Assembly (NCBI GenBank): GCA_003988855.1
Contig: QYAI01000014.1
Span: forward strand, 189,973 to 253,972
Reading direction: 5' to 3'
Origin: Arachnopeziza araneosa
Taxonomy: Eukaryota; Ascomycota; Leotiomycetes; Helotiales; Arachnopezizaceae
Length of the DNA stretch: 64,000 nt
Part shown: positions 41,221-51,443 of the stretch, in pieces
How positions within the stretch are numbered: position 1 is the stretch's first letter
Layout of the letters: each line of letters opens with the position of its first letter
Translations under genes and position numbers: made by a program
Notes under the pieces: model-generated
Told to the model about the DNA's origin: nothing
Database searches by the model: none
The model's input: the letters and a program-made list of their open reading frames with translations, nothing else

Positions 41221-43260
41221 ATGGGTAAGCATCACTTTTCTTTTCGAGGCAATCGGCACCCAGGTAGATCGCTCGATACCAATTGGCACGCACCACGAAA
41301 ATACATCGAGCTCGTGCTCAATACCCACACCCGAATATTTTTGATCGACATTCTGTCGTTACAAACGCACAATCTTGTGGTCAGGCACCTTGCATGCTTT
41401 CAGTTACCATATCAGAGTATCATTTTACCTCGACAAACGGATTGAGAAGGGGTACAAAATCTTCGCCTGGCTCCTCGACAAAATGGCGTCGGCTCTCCAC
41501 AACCTCATACCACAGACTCGCACATCTCGATCGGAGAGTTATTCCAAGCACAATATCATGTCGGGCAAGGCCCTAGATTTGATTGCTGAGGCCCCTGTCG
41601 ACCCTAGAAGTATGCTCCGTTCTCCAGGGTCGCACCCAACTGTGCATCAGTATCGTAGTATGCTTGATGTCGATATGCCAATTCTCCAACCGATTGCAAT
41701 CAGATCCGAAGAATCCATGGAAGACTGGGCCGCTGAAAAACTCAGCCGGACTGTGCAGAAGCATAAGACAGAAAGTTGGGCTGACATATTATGTTTCTAC
41801 ACAGCTTCAAATGGAGTTGCCCCAGCGGCACCCACTCGAGCCTCACCAGCTCCTGTACCAAATGGGAAGCCTATTATTCCACAAGAGATCCCGCAAAGCG
41901 TGAGCTCGTCGGATCCTAAGATTGCTGCTCAGCAAGCTTCCGATATGCGAAACATTGTGCGAAGAAAGTTGACTGGTTATGTTGGTTTCGCAAATCTACC
42001 TAACCAATGGCACCGCAAGAGTGTCCGAAAGGGATTTAACTTTAACGTTATGGTAGTGGGTAAGGATGTCTTCTTCTCTGGGAGCCTTCACATGTTCTAA
42101 TTTTCACAGGTGAATCTGGCCTTGGAAAGTCTACTCTGGTCAACACCCTCTTCAACACCTCCCTTTACCCTCCTCGCGAGCGCAAAGGACCTAGTCTCGA
42201 CATTATCCCAAAAACTGTTTCGATTCAGTCGATCAGCGCTGATATCGAAGAGAATGGTGTTCGTCTACGCCTGACAGTTGTTGATACCCCTGGCTTCGGT
42301 GATTTCGTGAACAATGACGAATCGTGGCGACCAATCGTGGACAACATTGAGCAACGCTTTGATGCGTATTTGGATGCCGAGAACAAGGTCAATCGTATGA
42401 ACATCGTTGACAACCGAGTTCATGCTTGCGTGTACTTCATCCAGCCAACCGGCCATGCTTTGAAGCCTTTGGACATTGAAGTTATGCGTAGACTGCATAC
42501 CAAGGTCAATTTGATCCCAGTCATTGCCAAGGCGGATACAATGACCGATGAGGAGATCCTTGCTTTCAAGGCTAGAGTAAGTACATGTTCCCTATATTAG
42601 ATCACCGTGTACTAAGTTTCCCAGATCCTCGCGGATATCAAGCACCACGCCATCCAGATCTTTGAAGGCCCTCGTTATGAACTTGATGATGACGAGACGA
42701 TCGCTGAAAACAACGAGATCATGTCCAAGGTTCCATTCGCTGTTGTAGGCGCTAACTCTGAGGTTGCTGGCCCTGATGGACGCAAGGTTCGAGGACGCCG
42801 TTACCCGTGGGGTCTCATCGAAGTTGACAATGAGGAACACTGCGACTTTGTCAAGCTACGACAAATGCTTATCCGAACGCATATGGAGGAGCTAAAGGAG
42901 CATACTAACAACGCACTGTACGAAAATTACAGATCCGAGAAGCTCACCGCAATGGGTGTTGAGCAGGATCCAAGTGTCTTCAAAGAGGTCAATCCAGCTG
43001 TCAAGCAAGAAGAGGAGCGTACCTTGCACGAGCAGAAGCTTGCTAAGATGGAGGCCGAGATGAAGATGGTATTCCAGCAGAAGGTTGCTGAGAAGGAGAG
43101 CAAGTTGAAGCAGAGTGAAGAGGAGCTGTATGCGCGTCATCGCGAGATGAAAGAGCAGCTTGAGCGTCAACGAATGGAGTTGGAAGAGAAGAAGTCGAGA
43201 ATCGAAACTGGAAGACCTTTGGAAGAGAAGGGCAAGAGGAAGGGATTCTCTCTCCGCTAA
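41221..43260 (+). CDS. Septin, Cdc3/AspB type
   Basis: Four exons (41221-41224, 41805-42059, 42110-42576, 42625-43260) give 453 aa. The first coding exon is only ATGG. It joins over a 580 bp intron to give Met-Ala-Ser-Asn-Gly-Val-Ala-Pro, which matches how Cdc3-type septins such as AspB begin. The GTPase domain has Gly-Glu-Ser-Gly-Leu-Gly-Lys-Ser (87-94), Asp-Thr-Pro-Gly and Ala-Lys-Ala-Asp. The septin unique element follows (Arg-Tyr-Pro-Trp-Gly). A polybasic block (Arg-Arg-Lys, then His-Arg-Lys-Ser-Val-Arg-Lys) precedes the G domain. The C-terminus after about residue 370 is a long Glu/Lys/Gln coiled coil. Septins form filaments at septa and hyphal necks. The first intron is stop-free in the exon-2 frame from 41375, allowing an N-extended form starting at ATG 41483 or later. 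Confidence 0.92.
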
Positions 43261-44284
43261 GTCAACCCACTACTGGATCGAACGCTCCTCCGTATTTCGT
43301 ATCGACATGAAACATACCACTTTACTTTCAATTCTTGTCTCTTTAATCACTGATCCTTAATACTGCAATGGGGGAATGCGATGAGATAGGAGGAGCACCA
43401 GGAGGGCATAAGGATTTCAGCTTCTGCGAGGCTGTGCTGTTGTGCAACTTTTTATGGCGGGCGGGTAAAAACGGCGCGCAATGCGAGGAGTCTGCTTTCA
43501 TTAGCATGTGACGAGGAACAAAAGATGGTTGAGAAATCACAAAATTGGCTGCTGCTCTGAGCGTTTTTCATTTCCTTACCTCTCCAGTGGTCCGAGTCCG
43601 TTTCTTCGGATCAAGTCTGTATTTACTACAATAGCTCAAGATTTGCTCTCCTTTGGCTGTTTCTTGTTTGTTTTGTTATGAATGGAAAAAGGGTCTTAAT
43701 CTCATGCGTTAACACCGTGTGATCTAAGTAATTTGGTTCTATATGTGAAGACTTGTATCTTAACTTCATTGTAGTGACTACTTCTACTATGTGGCCAAAA
43801 CTATAACTTCCATGTACTTGAGCCTTGAGAACAAAGGACACTCCCCATTGAACAAACAATCTCCGTAAGCTTTTGCACTAGTTAGCTGAATGGTCCAGTT
43901 ATTGTCAGTCTATGTTTTGATTCCATAAAAGACAGCCATGAACCTCTCACAGATATAGTTCTAGCGACGGTTCTCGACTAGATCGGCCAGGTTCGAGGAT
44001 CTCTACCTGCAAACAGAGCCATTCGTGTGGGATGTGGTAGTAAAGATGGAACAAACGTGTCTCACCATAGAAGTAGAATGAGAACAGAAACGCTCAGAAA
44101 TCGCCCAGAAATCGCCAAGACTTCAGAAAACATACTGAACTGAACTAGATGTAGGTGATATGAGGTGCCTTGAGCTCGCTCGCAGAACATGTTGTACCTC
44201 AAACTCCATCCCGCTCACCCAATTCCCACCAGAATATGCAGCTGCGCAGAACTCCGGACAAACCATTTAATGCCGCAACGTCCA
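43261..44284. other. Convergent spacer, nothing certain
   Basis: 1.0 kb between the septin and the Ubc7-like gene. Short frames only. A GGTTCGAGGATC block at 43990 resembles a tRNA T-loop, but no tRNA fold could be built around it. Confidence 0.4.
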
Positions 44285-44860
44285 TCAATCCTCGCCCAAA
44301 CTTTCTCTCACCACCTTTCGACATCGTTTCCTAAACTCCTTGTTTCCAGTCTTCTCTTCTCGCCACAACCGTGCTGCCTCCACATTCGCGGGACTCTCGT
44401 CATTTGGGCTATGCAGCAAACTGATCACACTCAGTAGAATAGTTTCGGGTGTCTGCACTGGACTCCATCTCTCCGAGGCCTTCTCGTAGCCGTACTGGTC
44501 GTCCTCTGGTGGATGCAGAATCGAGATGCAGAGTCGGCCGTCAGGGTAGATGTTTGGGTGGAAGGGAATGGGAGACAGGAATGTTAAAGAGGGTGGGAAG
44601 AGTGGGTAGGTCGACGGGAAGGTGAGGTGGCAGCGGAAGTTCCCTCCTAGGAGGTGTTAACGTGTGGATACCTGTATATCTGGGGCAGGGAATATACCTC
44701 CGTAATATTTGCAATCGTCTGAGATCATGAGCATGACTTCCCATTCGAAGACATTGTTGTTCACTAATCCGCACGATATTCCGGGGAGGTCTTTGGCGCC
44801 TTGCATATACTTTAGTTGACGAGCGAGGAGGCCGGCTGCTCCTGAGAGGGCTTGCGCCAT
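44285..44860 (-). CDS. Ubiquitin-conjugating enzyme E2, Ubc7/UBE2G type
   Basis: Two exons (44860-44698, 44646-44285; intron 51 bp) give 174 aa. The UBC fold begins at once with Leu-Leu-Ala-Arg-Gln-Leu-Lys. His-Pro-Asn (84-86) precedes the catalytic Cys94 in Arg-Leu-Cys-Ile-Ser-Ile-Leu-His. The acidic insertion after it (Pro-Pro-Glu-Asp-Asp-Gln-Tyr-Gly-Tyr-Glu) and Glu-Arg-Trp-Ser-Pro-Val are hallmarks of the Ubc7/UBE2G class that acts with ER-associated degradation ligases. The junction Tyr-Gly-Gly/Gly-Asn-Phe-Arg restores the conserved strand. Its partners would be Hrd1/Doa10 and Cue1 at the ER membrane, by family. An in-frame reading past the donor ends after 12 codons. Confidence 0.92.
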
Positions 44861-45564
44861 AGTCGCAAAAAGACTGGTAGGTTCGCGTCAAGGAGATTCA
44901 ATGACCTGGGGGTGTAGATTGATCTCCAATACTAGTTGTTGACTTTGTTATGTGGTCTTGCAAGTGAATATGGCGGGGAAGATTCAGCTACGTCTTGCAC
45001 GAGGCGGGGAGAAGGGGCAGAAGTGGAAGGGTAAGTCGAAATTCGAGTCGGAGGAATTGTTCAAGATAGAACTGGCCGTGTCAGATCAAAGGAGTAAAGA
45101 TCGCGGGTAGAGCTGACGAGGCTTAACCCTTTTGGTGCTGTGGATATTCGCAGAAGTGAGGAAAGTTGTAGGGTGGGGTCATCACAGGTCGCTAACCTTT
45201 CACTTTGCTCTCGTTGTCTCGATAACCTCGACAGGTCTGTCTGTTTTCACTTTTGGCATTCTTCAAACCCAGCATTTATAGCTTGATTTGATATGGCTCT
45301 CAATTAAGCTTGTTCGGCAAGGTGCTCAAGGGCTTTGACATTCAAGGTCAGATCTTATTTGTTTTCGGTTGTTATGGTTTTGTTTATGTCCGTCGCAATC
45401 TACGACCAAGGGAGACGATTGGTTTTGCTGCAGCGAGATATTCCCTTTTGTGTACATAGAAGTAGTTTCTTGTTTTATACCTTGTAAGGGTAGTTGGTAA
45501 GAACTTGCTAGCCTATTATCCTGATTCAATTCCTTTTGAAAGCGATGGATGTGCTATCCTTTCC
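44861..45564. other. Intergenic, Ubc7-like promoter
   Basis: About 700 bp between two leftward genes. No gene was seen. Confidence 0.4.
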
Positions 45565-46679
45565 CTACTTTGTATGCTCTTCAGCCCACTGAAGACCAAA
45601 GTCAGCAACTTCTTGCCATCCTGTCTGGTTAACAATGCCATGTGTTCTCTCTGCAAAAAGTTTCAACTCCACAACCGCTGGTCCCTTGTATGATGATTTC
45701 TCTTTCTCTACAGCGCTCTTTGGTACAACGTGATCATTTGTTCCGGCTATCAAGATTAGCGGGGCACGGTTGGCCTTCTCCAAGTCAACATGTGCATCCC
45801 CTTTCTTGTGTAGACCACCAAGGGCTCCTTGCCAGAGCACGTGGGCTACTGAAGGAATGGAGTAGCGTTCCCACAATAGCTTTGACTCAGCTTCAGAGAG
45901 GTGATTACCAAAGGCGTAATGGAACTCCGACTCGGAGATGGGTACTGTTGAGTCAATGTCGAAAGGATTCTTGAGGACATTGATGCTTGCTTTGATCGTG
46001 CTAAACGAAAGAGCTAATATCCCAGCAGGTGGCGCAGGAGAGATTGCTACACCAGCGGCTCCAAGTCCACGAGATAGAAGAATCTGAACAAATAGCCCAC
46101 CGAATGAATGTCCCATGACTACGCCATGCAAAGTCAGCAGTTTCTTGTTTTGATAAGTCTTGGGAACAAAAAGATCGTTTGGGAGCACATTATTTGACAC
46201 ACTCCGCCCCAAGAGAATGTTGAATGATATTTAGTGAAGCCCAGGAAGTCTTACTTATAGGAGGAGTGGGAAGAGCGCTTATGATGGCCGCGTAGTTATC
46301 TACTATGTGTGCAATGCTTTTGCCTGCCATAGGAGCAGGATTCTTACGAATCTCTTCAGGCGTCCGATCATCAATTCCTGGCCAGCCAGGGACAATAACT
46401 TCGTATCCAGACTTCCGGTAATGAGTTATCCAATCCTCCCAGCAAAGGGGAGTCATCCAGAGACCACTGTCACTGAATCAGCACTGTACATAGTTGCAAT
46501 TTGTTAGGTAAATCTGGAGCTCAGGAGTTGTTTTATGAGGGTAAACCAAACCAAATAAACACAGCTCTTGAAGCGAACTCAACCTCCAGAACTATAATTG
46601 AAATAGGAGCATTCTCGTATGAGAACATATCTTACTGGATGAGAACAATCGCAGGCTTTGAAGTTTTTGATGAAGCCAT
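45565..46679 (-). CDS. Alpha/beta hydrolase
   Basis: Three exons (46679-46636, 46472-46255, 46118-45565; introns 163 and 136 bp) give 271 aa. The first exon encodes only 14 codons and part of the next (Met-Ala-Ser-Ser-Lys), ending in the core strand Ala-Ile-Val-Leu-Ile-His. It joins to Asp-Ser-Gly-Leu-Trp-Met-Thr-Pro. The nucleophile elbow Gly-His-Ser-Phe-Gly-Gly places Ser92 across the second junction. Asp216 (Gly-Thr-Asn-Asp-His) and His247 (Arg-Thr-His-Gly) complete the triad. No signal peptide was seen, so it is probably cytosolic. The substrate is unknown. The long stop-containing introns explain why the open frames look broken; the three motif-matching junctions argue against a pseudogene. 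Confidence 0.85.
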
Positions 46680-47976
46680 TATACCGAGAAGTGTGAACTG
46701 AAGTCAGAGAAATTTGAGCTTTTGTGGAATGGGTATTTTGGATTATTTATCAAAGCATAGAAAAATTGAGACTCGGCTCGGCTCGGCGCGGCTCGGATAT
46801 CTTTATACGGTACCTGTGTCTTTCGTATACGTGCATGTCAATATCATGCAGGCAGCTTACTCTTCCATCCGCAGCTGTCAACATATTTGCGATAACCATT
46901 TGATAGGCCACAGGGAATGATCATTATATAATTTAAGGTTAATTAGTGCCGAGTCAACTACTTGAGTCTCAGTGAGTGGATGATGTTTCTCAATACGACA
47001 CCAAGTTTAACTGCGTACAACCCGTACGTAAGGTTAAGTCAGCAGCAGCGTCGTATTGCCCCAGTATACCATTCGATCGAAATAATACTTTTGTTCGATT
47101 CTCGCATTACATCTCGTTCACTGTGCGTTGTGCCAAGGTTTGATTCATGGATATGAAACTAAGAGAAAAGGATTTTAGTCTTTGGTGTTAGATCTAACTC
47201 GTTCTTGCAGATCATCACTGTGCAGAGTGATTTATTCTACAATTCATGGAAAGTAAGGGCTAAGAGAAAAATAAGTGTTAAGACGTTAGATCTTGTACTT
47301 GGTCCAAGTAACCTTTTTCTATTTTGGATCTCTCTATATCAATGAAAGCTATAACCCATACAATAACGACTCGCTGAACTACCCAATTTGAGTGCGTTAT
47401 GCGAGTAATTGAGCTTACTCATACTATTGGACTTTTGAATTATGACACCTGGTCCTACTATATCCCACTTGATGTTGGTATATCTCGCTTAATATGCAAT
47501 TACCCCTGAGTGCAGACCTGGTGTCTTTTGGTTACGAAATCAAGGACAATATGTCATGACAGAGTGTGTAAGGAGAGAGTACTTCAAAAATATAGAAAGA
47601 GGGCATTATTTCTGTCAGACGATTCGGAAAAATACTTGTTAGAGGGGTGTCTTCTTTGTTAATACGTAAACTGACAGTAAAGATGGAGTTTACAATTCTA
47701 TCCTTCCGTTTAATTTACACTATGCGATTTATTCAATGTATTCATTCCAAGGATTCTCTTCTACTTAAACTTATGCAGGTACCAGGATTTGTGAAAGTTC
47801 AGAACCCCAAAACAACAAAGTTCCCAATACGGTTAGCCCCAGCCTTGTGGCGGTGTGTCTATTACCCAAGACGAGCGAGGTAGTCATCTTTCCCTATAAA
47901 CAAACATGCAATTGCCAACAACGTGAGGTTTTCCTCTTGCTCGCCTAAAGCTATAAACCTTGGCCGGCGCGATATC
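46680..47976. other. Divergent intergenic region, hydrolase / PCI gene
   Basis: 1.3 kb, largely AT-rich after 46900. It holds a GC-rich pentamer run (GGCTC)x4, one unit degenerate, at 46775-46794. No gene was recognised. Confidence 0.4.
46775..46794. repeat. GGCTC pentamer repeat
   Basis: Four GGCTC units, the third being GGCGC, inside AT-rich sequence. Confidence 0.7.
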
Positions 47977-49761
47977 ATGGCGATCATTGACGAATTCCTC
48001 GCCTCGATATTGAAATTTCTCCAAGCCAAGGATGGACTGCAACTGCGACTCTTCCTGCGGGTTGAACCCCCGCTACCACCCCAATTCCTACAACTTAGCC
48101 AAGAAATGAAAACGACGTATCCTAAGGTCCAGCAAGAAGAGATCGATGGTCGTAATGCTAAGCTGGACGCATATATTGAAAAATCTATACCTATTCCTGA
48201 AGATGACGAGACGAGTGGGGCATGGGCAGGCTTCCAGATATTCATGAGAGAATACCTGAAATTCTGGAGGGACGTAGACTTCGATGATCTATTGGCGACG
48301 CATACATTACTGAATGAAACAACAAAGTAAGCACCACTACTGCCGATTTGTAGCTCGACGGTAACAAGAGACTGTAGTGCATGCATTACTGCCTTATCAC
48401 ACGCGACACACGGCATTTTAGTGATGCAAGTCACGGTTCAGCTTTGTTCCAGCCTCGCAAGACTTGCTATGATGTTGGACAAGAGACCTGACTTGACTCA
48501 GCACATTCGCAAAGTTGCTGACGAAGGCGAGAGGAAGACATTGGTTGAAAGTACAGCCGAGACTATTCAAAGAGCCTTTACAATCTGTCTTACGGAGAGA
48601 ACTCCGAACAAAAGTGGTGTGTCTCGAAATGGCAAGCCAGAGGGAAAGAAGGTTGCAATTTATTTATTCGCAAATATGGTTCTAAAGTTGCTTTACCAGG
48701 TATTCACATCGCATTCGGTCCATTTTCATCTCTGATACACTTTGCAGTGTAGAAAGCCTCGACTCGCCAGCCAAATTTTCACCAACATTCTTCAAAACTC
48801 TCCGCCACTCGGCGTCTTCCCGGCCAGCCAGCGAGTAACTTACCTCTATTATCTTGGGCGATATCATTTTGCGACGAATCACTTCTACTATGCCAGTCGC
48901 TGCTTTCAGTCTGCATATGATCAATGCCATGCTCAATGCTTGAAGCATCGACGTACAATCTTGATCTACCTCATATCCTCAAATATGATCCTTGGACGTT
49001 TTCCTTCTCGAGGTTTCTTGTCCCGACCAGAAGCATCCGACATCATTCCAAAGTTTGTCCCAGTTATGAAAGCCATCCAAAGAGGTGATATAGTTGCTTT
49101 CAAGCAAGCTTTAGGTCCGGGGTTGGGTAATCAACAGTGGTTCTTTCAAAAAGGCGTTCTCCTCTCCTTGCAGAGTCGATGCGAAGTACTTGTTTGGCGA
49201 TCACTTGCCCGTAGAACATTTCTCTTAACTTATCAGTTTCCTACAGACCCGAACTCCCGAAAAGCACCAACGCTAGATATATTGGACTTGGTCACTACGG
49301 CTCAGTATTGCCAGAAGATTTTGGAAGGCTGGACAAGACCAATAGACTCCATGACCGCGATGCAATCTGGACGATCACATCCAAATACGCTATTCATGAA
49401 GAAGCCTGATCTCATCCCTCCGGCTGATGGTCCCAAGAGACTCCGTGCACAGGATGGGGTGATATACGGAAACGCAAAGCCAAATGCACCACAAGTTGAG
49501 GCCATCATAGCCAGTCTCATCCAGCAAGGCTTGATGCATGGCTTCCTAAGTCATGCCCAAGGAAAATTCGCAATCATAGGGTCGAAGCAGAGAGGAGGTC
49601 CGTTGAAAGCAGGATTCCCAAATGTTTGGGAAGTTTTAAATGGTAAAGCTCAAAGAGAGAACAAGGAGACCGAGATTCCAGGATGGGTCCAGAAAGAGAG
49701 AGTTAGAATGGGAGGAGTGGTTAATTTAAGTGGCGCTAGACCCGTTGGGAGTGGCGATTGA
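47977..49761 (+). CDS. PCI-domain protein of the Csn12/Thp1 (PCID2) family
   Basis: Three exons (47977-48326, 48378-48699, 48748-49761; introns 51 and 48 bp) give 561 aa. The ATG at 47977 is chosen because the upstream in-frame ATG at 47923 adds only an unconserved leader. Family blocks are Phe-Leu-Arg-Val-Glu-Pro, Leu-Asp-Lys-Arg-Pro-Asp-Leu, Tyr-Leu-Gly-Arg-Tyr-His-Phe and Asn-Met-Ile-Leu-Gly-Arg-Phe-Pro, followed by the PCI winged helix (Ile-Ala-Ser-Leu-Ile-Gln-Gln-Gly near residue 490). Csn12 and Thp1 act in mRNP export (TREX-2) and splicing-linked complexes. Which of the two this is cannot be settled here. The protein is longer than yeast members because of a linker around residue 195 and a roughly 60-residue Gly/Lys-rich tail. 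Confidence 0.85.
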
Positions 49762-51443
49762 CAAGCTGGGTTTTACAGATTGAGCGCAATTTCACTCAGA
49801 AAGCACCACCCATGATAGCTGGACGATTATACGACACGCTCAAATCGTAAGGCTAGGTGACCGTAAAATGGCTTGAAGCTACCCTCCTTAGGTAGTAGAT
49901 GGACTACAGACGACGAAAGTGAACGCTGGATGACCTACATGGATGGTCAAGAGAAAGCTCAGTCTTCAGGGATCCGTTGAACTTGGTCTGAGGTTCTGTG
50001 CAATCGAATTCAAAGAAAGAATCAGCAGAGCCAAAGCTCCTGGTCACAATCATGAAGAGTCTTCAAATTTTTGACACTTCTCTATTTCCGGAAGAACTAG
50101 TGATTTTAATGAATCAGCAAGTCCTCTTGGTAGCCGAGTGTCTTCCTCGTTGACCAAACGTCCTCTATCTTGAGAATGATGATCAAGAAATGCTCAATGT
50201 ACTCTTTCTTCTCCACAAAGCGTGGTTTGCTAATAGCATCTTTCTGGCCTCGTTTATGCCTTTGCGTACCCAACATACGAGGCAAAGTATCCCGGTGCGT
50301 CCAGTCTCGGGATTTAGGTTTTTTGCCCCCTGCGTTCACTTTGCATGTTGACAGACATTTCAATACTGCTGCACTACTTTCATATAATCGCCTGCGAATG
50401 TCACTGTTAAGTTGACAACTCTATGCGAACCGAACATATTTAGTACTGATTTCGCCTTTCATATAACCCACTCTCTTTGGCTTTTTGATTAGCCATGCCT
50501 TATTACTGGCGTCCACAACTTCGCAAAATCGAACGCTTAGGTAACAAACAGCTTTCCTCTACGCAAGAACATATCATCAATACTATCAGGCATGAGCTCC
50601 TTCTCTCTTGAAATCTGCTCATATCTGAATCATCTAATTGACGTTACGTTGTTCTCTGCTGTACTGCTTTGCACGGTTGTAAAGTGAATCTAGTGGATCC
50701 GAGTCTCCTCTTTGTGTCGTTGTAAACCGAGGAGTTTTCTGCCATCTTAAAGATCAACCGTACTTCTTTATAGCTAAATTGCTGAGTGTAGGCGTCTTGT
50801 GAGGAAGCTTAAATGATGGCCTCAGAGATCAAGCGATTCCGAAGCTTTTCCATTCACATATAAACCCCTCAAAATTGAGATAGTAGGTCGCAAAAAGTAT
50901 TGAAGGTGCGGTTAGTAGGTATGTGGAACGCTAGTTAAGCTACTGGAAACTCTCTGGTAGGTTGAGTAAGCAGCAGTAGGTTATCCTGAAGTAATTGAAA
51001 TATCTTCTTTCTAAAACTCTACATTGTTGTCATCATTTCCCAGATCTCATTTCCGGTTGCATTGGATTATTTAAGATACTTGGAGTAAATGAATACAATT
51101 GATATCATTTGAATATATTGTCCCTCGTAGGTGGATATTGCCTCATACTTCCTTTAAACTTTTACGGGCTGAAGGAACATCAAAGTCTGAAGTTGTGTAA
51201 TATGTTCTCATGCTATGATAGGGCTCGTTATCCTGTCTCTATCACCACCTCGAATTGGGTGCTTCATACCACTCATCTGGTTCCTAGCTTGTGACTGTCC
51301 ATAGTGGAACAATATAAACACAATGCTCGCTGCCGAATCTTGAATAATACTACCACAACTCCAACGCCCATCAAACAAACCAATTGCGCCCACGCCTTAT
51401 GCCAGTTCGTTCTCTATGACACTAGAATATCTCTATATTCAGT
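49762..51443. other. Convergent spacer of 1.7 kb
   Basis: No supported gene. Leftward and rightward frames of about 80 codons near 50106-50415 overlap each other and have no known domain. The segment 50440-51290 is AT-rich with only short frames. Confidence 0.4.

Noticed and set aside
41375..41482. Start of the septin at the TTG at 41375
   Set aside because: Non-ATG start with no septin similarity; the ATGG exon at 41221 gives the family N-terminus. The intronic frame is kept only as a possible isoform.
43960..44030. Possible tRNA (GGTTCGAGGATC resembling a T-loop)
   Set aside because: No acceptor stem, D-arm or anticodon arm could be paired around it.
45565..46679. Alpha/beta hydrolase as a frameshifted pseudogene
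   Set aside because: Two long introns with normal borders restore the Leu-Trp-Met-Thr-Pro and Gly-His-Ser-Phe-Gly motifs exactly, so the gene appears intact.
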